Shown here in pieces: positions 23,693-36,099 of a DNA stretch of 64,000 nucleotides. A model generated the notes under the pieces. It was not told the origin of the DNA. It saw only the letters and a list, made by a program, of their open reading frames with translations, and did not search any database. Within the stretch, counting starts at the first letter, position 1, and the number at the start of each line of letters is the position of its first letter. Both the position numbers and the translations under genes were made by a program. This DNA comes from Cladobotryum mycophilum (lineage: Eukaryota > Ascomycota > Sordariomycetes > Hypocreales > Hypocreaceae): assembly GCA_036429605.1 (NCBI GenBank), contig CM071590.1:3100001-3164000 (forward strand), given 5' to 3'.

Positions 23693-26600
23693 TTATATGT
23701 GCGGTGCAGCGCTAGGTCGACTCTTTCCAAGTGACTCGAGAAGTTCACGAGGCGGGATGCGCTGTATCCCGCTTCCGCGATCATACATCGAGGTCGGTGC
23801 TGGCGAGTATCCCTCGCGCTTCTTTCGTACCCGGTCCAGGACAATACCCGAGACGACTAGGAGGAGAATGAGGGCGAGTGAAATGGCAAGACCGATGAGG
23901 ACGACAAATACCAGCGGTAGATGCTTGGCTATTCATATCACGTTAGCATGTTGAGATTATGAAGAGGTGTAAGTGTAAGAAACGTACCAGCGGCGGTAAA
24001 AAAGTCGCCCTTCTGCGAGAATATCTTGGCAATACTTCCAGCTCCATCGTGTGTGCCGGTCGCCAAGGCATAAGGCTGATAGTTTGTGCCGTTGTAGATG
24101 ACCGCGGAAAATGTGCCCACGTTGGGTAGAGGAATGGAACCGGTGAGCATCAGCACTTGCTTATCAGCAAGTAGATCCGTCTTTCCATGGGGCTTTGTAA
24201 GAGTAAAGACCTGAAGACTCTGAACAACAGATCCAGATGGCGGCAACTGTTGGATGCTATGCCATTCCTTTCCGTCATACTTCATGATGAAGATGGACCC
24301 ATCAGGCGCATTTCCAGATACCCAAAGTTGGTTGTTGTCGCCAGACGCCGGTGTCAGTACACTGACTGGGCCTGGAATGTTGTTCGCGCCAGGAAATTCC
24401 TTCCAGGTCTGCTTCTTGGTGTCATATATAGCCAGGAATGTTGTGTCGCTCCCATTGGCTTGCAGGTCACCACCAGCGATAAGCTGAGTCTTGCTGGACC
24501 ACATGAGAGTGTTGACGCTTCCTGCAAAGCTGCTTCCTGGTCGTGTCCATTGCGTAGAATCGGCATCATACAGACAAAGACCCGGACAATCAAGAGCGCC
24601 TGCATGGGTAAAGGAACCGCCGACGTAAACATCGGAAGTATCAGGTCGGATAGTAATAGCAGCTACGGTACTATTTCCACCAGAAACCGGCGCTGGCTGA
24701 GCGTTGGTGAAAGACTTGGACGCAAGATCGTACGCAACGATTCCGTTGACATCGCCGCCATCGATGGTGCCACTGATATTGCCACCAGCAAACAGAACAC
24801 TTCCATGAAAGGCCAGAGTGGTGAAAACAGAGCCCGTAGACATGCCCGAGCCAAGGCCACTCAGAGAATCACCGTTTTTGCCATCGATGAAGAGCAAGTT
24901 ATTGATGGCGGAACCATTGGACTGGGCTGAGAAATGACCGGCCAGGATGGTGATGTTATTGTTGCCTTCAGTATAGAAAGCACCAGTCACAACACCCAAT
25001 GTAGTTCCCTCCGATGCGACAGCCCGACGCTTCTCACCCGATGCAGGGCCTTGTGCCTGAATGTTGACCGGGAATCGGCCAAGGCCCTTGTTGGTCAAGG
25101 TAACGGCACCATTGGCGCCAATCTGGGAAGATGACACGGAACCGGCAAATAGGGAGCTGTCTCCAGTGACATTGAGCAGGCAAGATGTGAGGCTGCCAGT
25201 GTAGCTAGGAACCGGTGCATTGATATTCTGAAGCCAGTTCTTTTTCGAGAGAACCCAGACGGCAAAGCCGTTTGTCGGAATGGCCTTGAAGCTACCAAAA
25301 GCTTTGCATTCCGAGAAGGAGCCAGTAAAAGCGATGGCCGTTTCGAGAGTGTTGCTGATGTTGACCTGAAAAGGCGCGACATACTCGACCGTTCCATCAA
25401 CACCAGCCCCCAGGGCGCTCCAGGAGTCGGCTTTTGTATCATAAACTGCCACATGGTTCAGGCCATCCTTGGCATTTGTCTGCTTGTTCGTGAACCCGCC
25501 TCCTATGAACAACTGGTTACCTTGCAGATACATGCTGTTTACTTCACCGTTGAGACCGCCGTCAAGAGCCACCACTTTGCTGTTCGCGTTAATGGCAACC
25601 AGATTGCGATAATTGGTTGACGAGAAGTTGCCACCAATATAAGTGACATCGCCAGCCGTGGCAAGAGTGGTAACACCAGAATTGTGGTCGAAACTTGTCC
25701 CAAGCTTATTGACGGGCGAGGCATCTAGTTTAGCTGTATCAATAACTGCCTTGCTAGGGTCAAAGTCGAACAAGCCGTTGAGGCCACCGGTTCCGTTGAT
25801 GAGATTAAAGCCAACTTTCTGTGCAACCAGCGTCAACTCGCTAAGATCCTGGCCTTCAAATGGAGACACTGTGATGCTAGGCTTGAAGCTGTCTGAAGTC
25901 CTCTCGATGTACCCCACAAAAATCTCATCATACTTGGCGTAGTAGTTGGTCTGATAGAGCGAAGTAGTGAAGTTGGATTTGATCGTGCCAGTTGACATGA
26001 TGCCAGTAATGTTCACACGTCCTCTTGTAAGGCATGTACCGTCAGGAACGCACCCTGGCGTATAGATGTTGATGGAATAATTGCCGGACTGCTTGATATT
26101 GGGTGTAAAGACAACCGAAGCAGACTTGGACGTGAAGGGGGCAGACACCTTTGCGGACAGATAGCTTGAGTCAGTCTGAACGGAAGGTAAAGTTGACCAA
26201 GGTCCAGTCGCCGTGGCTGTTGAAGGGAAGTTGATGCCGCACTTGGGTTCATTGAAATCTTGAACAGCGTACGAGAAAACGTTGTCCTCAGAGAGCTGGA
26301 TTCCTGCAAGACCAGCGCCATTGCCATAAAAGGCGGATATAGCGACCTGGAAACGATTCATGCCTATAGTGTTGACGAAGTGGAAATCCTGAAACTTGAC
26401 CTTGGGGTCGTTGCTCAATGGACACTCGCTAGTGCAGCTCTGATTCTTACCGGTTGCCGGATCGACATAGGTCAAGTTCATGATGCCGTCGATGGGCAGG
26501 GCAATGAAACGAAAAGTCTTGGTGCCCCGGCCATCATGGTGAGTATTCCACAACCTGAGTTTCGTGGGCTCAAATCCGAATCCAAAGTTGGCCTCCCAAA

Positions 26601-27441
26601 GACCAGTCGCACCGTCTGCGAGAAGCCATGTTTTACCAGGACCGTCGGAACCGTCGGGGCAAACGATGTTTTCCGGATCGTTGAAACCATTCGTTAATGA
26701 TGTACCTGCGGCTGTGATTTTCGCCGTGGATAGGTTAATAACTTGTCCATCTGGTTCACCAGGTGCGCTGACGTTGCCCAAACCGGTAAAGCTTCCGCCG
26801 AAAATGATGTGGCCATTAGAGGCTTTGGTGATGGCGTCGACGGGGCCGTTGAAACCAGCAAAGGGAAGATTGGTCCATCCACCATCAAGAAGCCAGGCAA
26901 TTGCGTTGGTCGAGTTGGCGCCCGTAAAACTTCCACCCACATATACCGTCCCGTTGCCTTGATCACAAAACATGGCGTTGACCTCGCCCTTGAGGCCATC
27001 GAGAGGAGTAAATTCGGTCGTATTAAGGTTGAACAAGGCCATGGCCGTCGACTTGATACCATCCACTCTCGTAAAATTACCACCCAATATCACACCCTGA
27101 GTCCCATCCTTGAGCTTCAACGAGCACATTGTCCGAATCGTCCCATCGCTACCGGCAAGCTGGGCAAGCGCACCATTAGGCAGCTCTGTCCATAGTGCCT
27201 CGCTTCCATTTGCGCTCAGTTGCTGCACACCCTGACCCTCGTACTCGTAGAGCGAAATTCCATTAAAGTCTCCAGCTATGCCCACCCTTCCTAGGTTGGA
27301 GAGGTCGAGATTCGGCGAAGGAATGGAAGTGAAATTAAATGCCTGCGAAAGTGATGGCGCAACAGCTGCCAGCACTGTCAGGCTCGTACCAAAGAGGTGT
27401 GGCCTGCGCGCAGCCGGGCGCTTCTGAAAAGATAATCGCAT
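23693..27441 (-). CDS. RAX2: Rax2-type cell-polarity membrane protein
   Basis: Two exons on the minus strand, 27441-23988 and 23928-23693, with donor GTACGT, a GCTAACG branch site and acceptor TAG; the phases agree and give 1229 residues, about the family size. Residues 1-34 look like a signal peptide (basic start, then a Leu/Ala/Val stretch). The long ectodomain has many N-glycosylation sequons and repeated beta-rich blades with GGSFT, GGNFT and AAGTF-like motifs, typical of Rax2. The second exon supplies one membrane span (about 1155-1182) and a basic cytoplasmic tail of about 47 residues. Rax2 is a plasma-membrane landmark that, with Rax1, marks bud sites in yeast and affects polarised growth in hyphae. 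Without the second exon the protein would lose its membrane anchor, so the short downstream exon matters for annotation. The gene converges on flbC across the desert. Confidence 0.93.
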
Positions 27442-30418
27442 CGCTCAATATCGCGTCGTGCTGATGAAAGAAACCGAAAGGAAGAAGGCGAATTTTACAA
27501 GTCCTAGGGTCTCAAAAGCCGAACGGTAGTCGACGCGAACAATGAACAGGGCGTCGGTGTCGGCTTGTTTTGAACTGGCATCTCAGGTTGTGCGGGCAAC
27601 TTTGTCTATTGCATCACGATATTCGAAGTAGCGTCGGGCCGGAGAGGCGTTAACAAAGTCAATTGCGACAGCGTAGAAAATCGGTCGAATTCGGTATCGA
27701 AGAGAACGAGCGAGAGAGAGAAAAAACGAGCGTAAAGAATATCTCCGGAAAATGAATCGCTTCGGCTGACTGGAATTAATGACCGGGTGTCGCGTGGCAG
27801 CCGTTCGCCTCGTCGCTGACGATGAGTTGTCTAGTATCTCGGGATTTCGTTTGCTGGAAGTGGCTGGTTGGTTGGTTGGGCAATGAGGCGAGGCAAGCAA
27901 GCAAGCAAGCAAGCAAAAGAATTGAAGGGACTGCGGGAAATTGCTGGATGGCTGCTATCAAGAGCTGGTTGCTAGCCTTATTAGGTTAGTAAGCATCAAT
28001 TGCGAACAATGGCAGATGGATGGTGGTTCCCGTCGTTCCAGGTGGATGGAGGGTGAGAAGAGAAAATGATAGGCGGGCAAGCCAAAAAACCGAATGCGAC
28101 AAAGGGAAACGGAAAGCAATGAATGAATGAATCATCAACAAACAAACGAAAGTACGTACGATGGAACCAGAATGCTGTGCTGCCTCCTTTGTGTTCGCTC
28201 GTTTGCAATGTCTTGCAATTGGGATTCGCGGTGACACCCGTCTTGGTTTTCCTGAAGATTTCGATAACGTCTAGGATTGATTGATTGACGGAGAGGGCGC
28301 GTTTCGTTTCCGGGATAATGCTGCTCCTCCTCCTTTCAGGCGAAGCGAAATTAAATTGCTTGCTTTGATAATTAAAAAAACAGCGAGGCTTGGTTGGCTG
28401 AAGCGTCACCATCCGGGGGGCCTTTGCCTGAACAAGGTACAACTCACTCGCCCACTCACGCCTCAACTAGCAAAAAGCGGACCGAGAATGTAACCTCGCA
28501 GCCAATCAATGTCTCCTGTTGCGATCTGGGGGGATATTAAATGCTAGCAAAGGGACCTGAATTTAGCAGAAAAAAGGTCGCTGATCTAAATTCTCTGCTT
28601 GTGCCGGATCTTGATAATACTGTATAGCCCGCCGAATCGTAATGAGTTGGCGGCGTCTTTTGATTGATTGTAAAACGAATGGCTGGTTGCGAAGACTACC
28701 TGGTAGGTACGTAGTAGTAGTGTGGATAGCTTCGTATGGCGAAAGGGGTGGGAGGGAGGGGAGGGGAAGGGATCTCGTATTCCCCTTGAAAAGACTGTGT
28801 GCTGCGCTGGCAAGGTTACGAGTAGGTTGCGTTGCGTTGCGCTGCGTTGCGCTGTGCTGTGCTGCGCTTCTTTTTAGGACAAGCAGGGCCACAGACGAGA
28901 TGAAAACGAGCGTAGTGTTATCGATGGGTGGCAGTCTTAAAATGGCATCAATACTGTCATCATAAGGTACAACAAACCAGCCCCCTTCTTTCATAAGAAC
29001 AGAAACAACAACAAAAAGAATGGCAGAAGCTGTGGAAAAAAGCTTCGATAAAATCTTCCTTCTCCCAACACCGAAAACGATGGAAGATGCAGGGTCGTGA
29101 AGAAAATGAGGGGGGGCTTTTTTCTATCTTGTTTCTCTCTTTAAATTGGAGGAAGAATGATGGAGCCCTTTTACTCCATTCCCCCTGGCTACAAATGGCG
29201 AGATGCATCAGGCACAGGCACTTGTCCCAGGTCTCACCGTGCCACTTCGAGCTTCCTATTCGTCAGTCACTCAGTGTTCATGCCAGGGGCAATGCGAGCT
29301 ATTCCACATGCAGGGCTGACATGACAAAATAGGCTGTGCAGGAGTTTGCATCGGATGCAAAATGCGGTGGCACATGTATGTATTAAAGGTCATGATAAGA
29401 TGGATCTCATATAGGGTAGATAATACTATTCATTACAAGTAATAAAGTAATTAAAAGATAAAAAAGAACTAGACGGATACAAGAACAGTTACCAGAAATA
29501 TTCGATACAAATCTGTTCATCATGTCCAGCATTTTGGTGATTGTTTTCCCATCCCTTTGGGTGACCGTGATTTTGTCAACAGAGCTCGGGCTCGTCTAAA
29601 CAAGGGAGGCCAGTTAGTTGATCACAACAGCTACCATCCCTGTCATGTTTGTTACGTAGGGGGTGGTCGTGTTCACCAACACAGTTCCAACCTCCAACCT
29701 ACTTGTACCTCCAAATACAAACGAGAACCATATTGGGATATAGCGCATCACCAAGCTTTATTCATATGACGGCAACGTGACGGATAATTGTATTGTATTG
29801 CTTGTCTGTTTGCAGGAGTGCGCCCACTGCCGGCCTTTTCATTTACCCCCTCTCAAAGTCTGTTTGACGCCATTTCCGAGCCGTTGCAGAGGCGTTCAAC
29901 ATCCATGTGACACTCAATAAACACAGAAACCATAGCCGTTTCGTGCAACGCCTGTGTGACCTCGTGGTTGCTGTTTACTTCATTTAGCCCCCTTGCTTTC
30001 GAGATCGCACACACTCACAGGCAGCCTTCTGTGCAATCCACCTTGAACCGCCATTCTTCATCCCTTCTGATCGGTGCCACATCGACCCGCACACGACAGT
30101 GTCTCATATAGAGTAAAGTCTAGGGAGGCTGATCGTTGACCGCCAAACTTTGACCGGAACAGTGTACACACTATCATGACTAGGAAACAAGGCGTTTAAA
30201 CCTAGTGTTCAGCTGACTGATGATTGCAATCCAGCACCTAAACAAGATGCTCCCATTGTCATTGTCATCATAAATGATAGTAACGAAAGGCACATGGAGA
30301 CCGTAGAAACATCATAAAGCGTCATTCCGTCTTCCGTGTTGCATCATCCAAACGGGGGTATAAAACTGTCGCAGCCACCGACCAAAACTTATTTGACAAC
30401 GTTCGATCGCTCTCTCCT
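27442..30418. other. Non-coding interval between RAX2 and LCL3
   Basis: Almost 3 kb. The left part must contain the RAX2 promoter and leader, since RAX2 starts at 27441 and reads leftward; the right end must contain the LCL3 3' UTR. In between I see only short frames without domains, a (GCAA)6 repeat and a GCTGC/GTTGC-like repetitive patch around 28827-28868. Confidence 0.6.
27893..27916. repeat. (GCAA)6 tetranucleotide repeat
   Basis: Six exact GCAA units in the upstream region of RAX2. Confidence 0.9.
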
Positions 30419-31306
30419 TCAATAAGCCACCGCGGTCGATATCTGAATAGCGTCTTCAGCTTTTTCTTCCTTATTTCGTAATCCAGCCCACTTTGTCTTG
30501 TACTCCCTCGGACTCTCAAAGTTCTTTGGGTTGCCCGACCACATCCCAATCCGCTTGCCCTTGGCCTTGGCCTCGGCTCTTTCGTAAACTTCTTTGAGTC
30601 CGCCAAACTCAGCACCAGTCTTGGCCTCGTAGGTCGTAGCCAGCCCTTGCTTCACCATTTCTAGACCGACGTTTCTGCGAATCAGCCACCTCCGGACATA
30701 TACCGTAGCCACGATGCGTTCGTATTGGTCTTTCTTGTAGATGTATGCGCGGACGTCCCGGTGAAGGATATAGTCTCGGAGCCATTGCAAGGCCTCGGCA
30801 GCATAAGGTTGGGCTGGTTGTCCAAAGTGGGCTCCTTCCGGTGCATCTATGCCAGCCATTCGAATCGGGATCTGTGTACAAGACTGCGTCAGCCACATTC
30901 CAGCCATATCATATAAAACATCGAGACCTACCGTTCTGCCCTTGAGGTCTTTCCTCTTGTCCGGGATCCGCCTCAACCAGCCCCAGCCAACTGCCTTGCC
31001 ACCAGGCGTGTGGAACAAGTGAAAGTTATCTCCATCTCCAACGCTCGTCACTTTGCCAAAGAGACTCCTGTTTCGATAAAATTTCGGCTGGATAAATGCG
31101 GCACCGGGGATTCGACGTAGATAATTCGCATAGAGCTGCAGAGCCCCGAGGCCTACCAAGGAAAAGATGACGATCGGCGCCCACTCCTTCGCGGCGGTTA
31201 AGGGACCCTTCTCTTCGTTTAGCGAGTCCCAAGAAACAGGTCGCTTCTTGGGCTCGTCATGTTTCGCATTATTGCTAGACTCTGATGATCCAAACGGCCA
31301 TACCAT
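30419..31306 (-). CDS. LCL3: Membrane-anchored staphylococcal-nuclease-like endonuclease Lcl3
   Basis: The uninterrupted frame is 295 codons, but a 60-nt intron at 30931-30872 (donor GTAGGT, branch GCTGAC, acceptor CACAG) fits the family better and leaves 275 residues. Its length is a multiple of three and it contains no stop, so both forms are open. The protein has a polar N-terminus with a KKRPVSWDSLN motif, a membrane span at about residues 45-61 (PIVIFSLVGLGALQLYAN), and an SNase fold with VTSVGDGDNF and, after splicing, RMAGIDAPEGAHFG. The KKDQYERIVATVYV segment carries the usual catalytic-region residues. Lcl3 proteins are fungal mitochondrial-membrane nucleases of poorly known role. 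ARPC2 lies upstream on the same strand. Confidence 0.9.
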   Translation of the reverse strand: MVWPFGSSESSNNAKHDEPKKRPVSWDSLNEEKGPLTAAKEWAPIVIFSLVGLGALQLYANYLRRIPGAAFIQPKFYRNRSLFGKVTSVGDGDNFHLFHTPGGKAVGWGWLRRIPDKRKDLKGRTVGLDVLYDMAGMWLTQSCTQIPIRMAGIDAPEGAHFGQPAQPYAAEALQWLRDYILHRDVRAYIYKKDQYERIVATVYVRRWLIRRNVGLEMVKQGLATTYEAKTGAEFGGLKEVYERAEAKAKGKRIGMWSGNPKNFESPREYKTKWAGLRNKEEKAEDAIQISTAVAY

Positions 31307-31716
31307 CGTATTTTCGACCCGCAGGCCGTGTTGATGTAGAAAGATGACGGTCAGACTTTCGGGTGAGGTCGATGGTGGGATGTCTCTTGCGCTACCAACT
31401 GACCGTGCTTTTTGGCGTTACCAATCAAACCTGGTTAGACGTGTATGCATATCTATTCATTGAGCTCTACAAATATTTGGCTACTGTCACATGTACGATT
31501 TTATGCTCTCGTGATTTATCCAAAGAGGAATTTTTAGAATGAATCCTTGTATAACCGCTGTCAATATGAATAATAGGTTGGTTTTTGATGTCGTAAGATT
31601 CTCATGGCCCCGCAAGCCGTCAGCCCCGCAACGTCTACTTGGTGATACATATCCCTGTTGGCGATTGTCTAAATCTACACACAACCCGACATGGAGGGAG
31701 ACGCTACTTTGGTGGT
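31307..31716. other. Interval between ARPC2 stop and LCL3 start
   Basis: 410 bp holding the ARPC2 3' end and the LCL3 promoter, both minus strand. A CCAAT pentamer lies near 31423. No gene seen. Confidence 0.5.
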
Positions 31717-32882
31717 TTAGAAGCCCGAGGCCTTGAAAGTCCTTCCGCTTGCCGTCTTCTTTTCTCGCTCCTCGTTTTCGGGGCGGGCACGTCGCAACAC
31801 TAATCACCGTCAGAGGCCAAATCGTCATTGCATCACTAACACGAAACCTACCCTGGAGGAAGTCTGCTGTTCGCTTTCGCATACGAGAGTGGATGTATGC
31901 CTTTGATGCCTTGATATGATAGTGGAAGTAATCTCGGAATGTCTGAATATGAGAAATGACGGCAGCCATCCGCTGTGGGGTGAGATGTCTTGGGAAAAGA
32001 ACTACCGGTGGTCAGTATTATGGAGCTGGTCCCATACCAATCACAAACATACCAAATGTCACATAGCCAATCTCTCCAGAGCCTGTATCGCGGACTCCAG
32101 GAACACCCTGAAGCTCGAGAGGGGGTCGTTTCTGAAAAGTACCTGGGGTGCGTTCTGAATAGCTCGTCTTCGCGCATCAACAAACTCTTGAATGAACACT
32201 TTTCCGAATACTCTGTCGGTCTCCTCTCGGAAAACGGTGCTGAAGATGACGGTAACTCGGTCGTGGCTGGCCTTGAGATAGATGGCTTCTTCTTCGCGGT
32301 AAGCAATCGCCTTGACTTCCCCTCCTTCTCGGACACCCTGCGGAGCATCTTCTGTGCTGAACTTGGAAGCTTCCTCCTTCAATTTGTAGTGCTCCTCGTA
32401 GGCCTGCTCGAAGGGGGCGGCCATAGCATTGCGCTTCAACAAGGAAAACTGCATTGCCAACGCGTCGCGATCCTCTGGATAGAGCCATTAGTACCGTAAA
32501 AGCACCAATTGCAAGAATGTGCTTTACCCTTTGACTCCGGCAAGTTTTCCACGTCTACCTGAACGGAGAAGTCATAGCCAGCCTCAACCGGGACGACATA
32601 TTTTCCATATTCCCGCTGCAGAACCTGCTCAGCGCCATATTTGACAAGATCCTTGAAGCATCGTATTTGGATAGACAGTTGAATCTTCGTTTTGGTTTCA
32701 GGGGTCGAGATGTGGAAGGTAACGCCGTCGAAGTCGGATACGGTCTGATCGATGTGTACAGGCGGGGCACTGGGCTGTCATTAGCTCGGCTCCGTGGGAG
32801 TGTAAGTGATAAGACCCTACCCTGAGAACCTCTCGGTGAGGACCGATTGGATCAGGACGTTCTGGTAGTCGAGAAGAAGCAT
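31717..32882 (-). CDS. ARC35: Arp2/3 complex subunit 2 (ARPC2/Arc35), with a 1-nt frameshift
   Basis: Five minus-strand exons: 32882-32821, 32769-32528, 32474-32053, 32001-31852 and 31799-31717. Together they encode about 319 residues if one missing base is allowed for. Recognisable family blocks are LLLDYQNVLIQ at the start, VHIDQTVSDFDGV, VENLPESK, SLLKRNAM, DRVTVIFSTVF, NAPQVLFRND, GEIGYVTFVLFPRH, then HIQTFRDYFHYHIKASKAY and RARPEN. ARPC2 and ARPC4 form the core of Arp2/3, which nucleates branched actin at cortical patches. Exon 3 changes frame at a G5 run (top strand 32121-32125): the NAPQVLFRND part and the LELQGVPGVRDTG part lie in different frames, and one extra G would join them. All other exon phases agree, so an assembly error is more likely than a dead gene. 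It shares a 275-bp divergent promoter with DIP2. Confidence 0.9.
32121..32125 (-). other. Frameshift site in ARPC2 (G5 run)
   Basis: The exon 3 length is one base short of phase. The frame before this run encodes the conserved QVLFRND segment and the frame after it encodes the conserved ELQGVPG...GEIGYVTF segment. A sixth G restores one frame. Confidence 0.85.
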
Positions 32883-33157
32883 CGTGGTGATATGTCACTT
32901 GAACTCCTTGAATCCCTATCCGATCGTCCTGGAGCTGGTTGACGACTCTTGGTGGGGCTTAGCTACGTGGTGAGGACGTCAAGCAGCAAGCTTGGGAGGT
33001 GAGCCACGTGACGCCACGTCCGAGCTATCATTCCCCATCGTTATCGATAAGTCCAAGAAAAAAATCCCACCCGCGCAATTGGACGGCTTTAGGATTGCGC
33101 TGCAAGTTCTTTTGCAAGAGACGAGCACTGCCGTTGAGAAGTCGAAACTCGGCAAAA
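32883..33157. promoter_or_regulatory. Divergent promoter of ARPC2 and DIP2
   Basis: Only 275 bp separate the two start codons, so both promoters must overlap. It contains one CACGTG E-box flanked by a second CCACGT half site. Confidence 0.7.
33005..33010. promoter_or_regulatory. CACGTG E-box (CCACGTGAC)
   Basis: Core CACGTG with a flanking GAC, the form bound by Cbf1-like bHLH proteins in yeasts. It lies in the ARPC2/DIP2 divergent promoter. Function is inferred from the motif only. Confidence 0.4.
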
Positions 33158-36099
33158 ATGGTCAAGTCATATCTGTGAGTTTATTCCTTTGGCATTATTA
33201 TTGACTGCTATTGACATCTAGAAACAGAAAGTACGAGTATGCCAGGTCGTTTGGCACGATTGCTTCAAGTACATCCAACTTGGTATGGACGTCAAAAGAT
33301 CGAACCGGCACTGGCGCGGGACAAGCGATAACGGCCGCGAATGAAGAGGTTTTGTGTTGGGATATAAAAAAGGGTGAGCTTGTCGGTCGGTGGCGCGATG
33401 AGCGGTGCACATATCCAGTTACTGCCATTGCGCAGAGCAAAGTAGACAAGGACATGTTTGCTGTTGGCTACGAAGACGGCAGTATTCGCATCTGGGACAG
33501 CAAGATCTCAACCGTCATCGTGAACTTCAATGGCCACAAATCTGCAATCACCCACCTTTCCTTCGATAAATCCGGTGTTCGATTGGCCAGTGGCGCAAAG
33601 GATACCGACATTATCGTCTGGGATCTTGTCGCCGAAGTTGGCCAGTTCAAATTACGAGGACACAAGGACCAGATCACAGGGCTACGGTTCTTGGAGCCCG
33701 AATCTCAATTACAGGATGAAGACGGAGCAAAGGCCATGGTTCTGAACGGTGATGGATCTTCCGACGGTTTTCTCTTGTCAACCGGCAAGGATTCACTCCT
33801 GAAGCTCTGGGATTTGTCGTCAAGACATTGCATAGAGACACATATTTCACAAACCAACGGCGAGTGTTGGGCTCTGGGTGTTTCGCCAGATCTAAGTGGT
33901 TGTGTTACCGCCGGAAACGACGGCGAGCTAAAGGTCTGGTCATTGGATGCTGACGGGCTGGCTTCAACTGCGCGAAAAGTCGACGTGGCTGCTACGGCAC
34001 AATTCCTCCATGACCGTGGAACCCTCCATCGACAAAGCAAGGATCGAACGACCGAAGTGGTGTTCCATCCTCAGAAGGACTATTTCGCGGTTCATGGTGC
34101 AGACAAGAGCGTCGACATATGGCGCATTAGGTCAGAATCAGAAGTCAAGAAAGGCCTTGCACGAAAACGAAGAAGAAGACGTGAGAAGCAAAAGGACGGC
34201 AAGCAGGTTGACGAAGAGATGGCGGAAGGTGACGAAATTCCCGACGATGTCTCGAAAGCCGATATCAGCGATGTTTTCGTACAATACGTCATCGTGAGAA
34301 CCAGTGGAAAGGTCAAATCAGTCGACTGGGCTCTACCGAGCGGGCAAAAAGGCATATACATCTTAATAGGAACCACCAACAACCAGCTGGAATATTTCAG
34401 CGTGAACCCAAAGGAGAAGAGCGACAAAAAGTCCAAGGACGACATCCCCGATTACACTCGAACGCTTTCGGTTGAGCTTGCTGGTCACAGGACTGACATT
34501 CGGGCCCTATCACTAAGTTCGGACGACAAAATGTTGGCGTCGGCATCCAATGGCTCATTAAAAATCTGGAATGTCAAGACACAGGCTTGCATACGAACCT
34601 TTGAGTGTGGTTATGCTCTTTGCTGTGCGTTCTTGCCAGGTGACAAGGTTGTGGTCGTGGGAACTAAGAGCGGCGAACTACAATTGTTTGATGTTGCCTC
34701 CGCATCACTCTTGGACAGTGTTGATGCCCATGAAGGCGCGGTGTGGGCATTGAATGTTCACCCGGATGGTCGCTCCGTCGTCTCCGGAAGCGCGGACAAG
34801 ACTGCCAAGTTCTGGGACTTCAAAATCGTTCAGGAACAAGTTCTTGGAACAAAGCGTACTACCCCTAAGCTCAAACTAGTACAGTCAAGGATAATGAAAG
34901 TGTCAGATGACATTCTCAGTCTCAAATTCTCGCCCGATGCTAGACTACTGGCGGTTTCACTCCTGGATAACACGGTCAAGGTCTTCTTCGTTGATTCGTT
35001 GAAATTATACCTTAATCTCTACGGTCATAAGCTGCCAGTTCTGAGCATGGATATCTCTTTTGATAGCAAGCTTATCGTTACAAGCTCTGCGGACAAGAAT
35101 ATCCGAATTTGGGGCCTAGATTTTGGAGACTGTCACAAGGCACTATTTGGTCACCAGGACAGTATTTTGCAAGTAGCTTTTGTTCCTCACAATGCCGATG
35201 GCAATGGACATCATTTCTTTAGCAGCGGCAAGGATCGAACGATTCGTTACTGGGACGGTGACAAGTTTGAGCAGATCCAAAGGCTTGATGGCCATCATGG
35301 CGAAGTATGGTCTATTGCCATGAGCCACAGTGGAAACATGCTTGTCACGGCCAGTCACGATAAGAGCATTCGAGTATGGGATGAGACGGATGAGCAAATC
35401 TTCCTCGAGGAAGAGCGCGAAAAGGAAATGGAGGAACTCTACGAAAGTACTCTGACGGCGTCACTTGAAAAGGACGCAGACGCTGGCGATGAGAATGGCG
35501 AAGTTACCTCCGCCGGCAAACAGACCACAGAAACCCTCATGGCCGGTGAGAGGATAGCAGAAGCCCTCGAAATGGGCATGGCAGATCTAAACCTGCTGAA
35601 GGAATACGAGGAAGCCAAGCTCACCAATCCACATGCCATGCCTCCGCAGAGGAATCCTGTCTTCTTGGCTTTGGGTAACATCACCGCAGAGGCCTACGTC
35701 ATGTCTGTTCTCCAGCGCATCAAGGCCTCGGCGCTGCATGATGCACTGCTGGTACTCCCCTTTGCGTCCGTGCCAATTCTCTTCACCTTTCTCAACATCT
35801 TTGCGATGCGGTCAATGAATATCCCACTCACCTGCCGAATCCTGTTCTTCATGCTGAAGACGCATCACAAGCAAATTGTGGCTAGTCGAACAATGAAGGT
35901 GATGATGGACGGCATCCGCACTAATCTCCGGGCGGCGTTGAAACGGCAAAAAGACGAAATGGGAGTGAACATTGCGGCACTCAAGGTCGTAGGGATGCAG
36001 ATCCGCGACAACAGCGTAAAGGAGTATGTGGACGAGACATGGGAGGATGAGAATGCAGAGCGCAGCGCCAAGAAGCGAGCGTTTGTGCATGTGGCATAA
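33158..36099 (+). CDS. DIP2: U3 snoRNP WD40 protein Utp12/Dip2 (WDR3)
   Basis: A 17-nt first exon (33158-33174, ATG GTC AAG TCA TAT CT) is joined through a 53-nt intron (donor GTGAGT, acceptor AAACAG) to 33228-36099, giving 962 residues that begin MVKSYLKYEYARSFG, close to the family start. Reading the long frame alone would give a false N-terminus. The protein has two WD40 propellers (for example GHKSAITHLSFDKSGVRLAS and DAHEGAVWALNVHPDGRSV), a basic stretch near residue 315 (ARKRRRRREKQ), and a C-terminal Utp12 domain (about 840-945). It belongs to the UTP-B subcomplex of the small-subunit processome and acts in 18S rRNA maturation in the nucleolus. It is divergent from ARPC2. Confidence 0.96.

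Noticed and set aside
24187..24930. 247-codon plus-strand frame
   Set aside because: It is antisense to the RAX2 coding exon and mirrors its codon pattern.
32132..32142. An 11-nt GT...AG stretch in ARPC2 exon 3 that would restore the frame if removed
   Set aside because: Eleven nucleotides is far too short for a spliceosomal intron, and removal would delete the conserved VLF segment.
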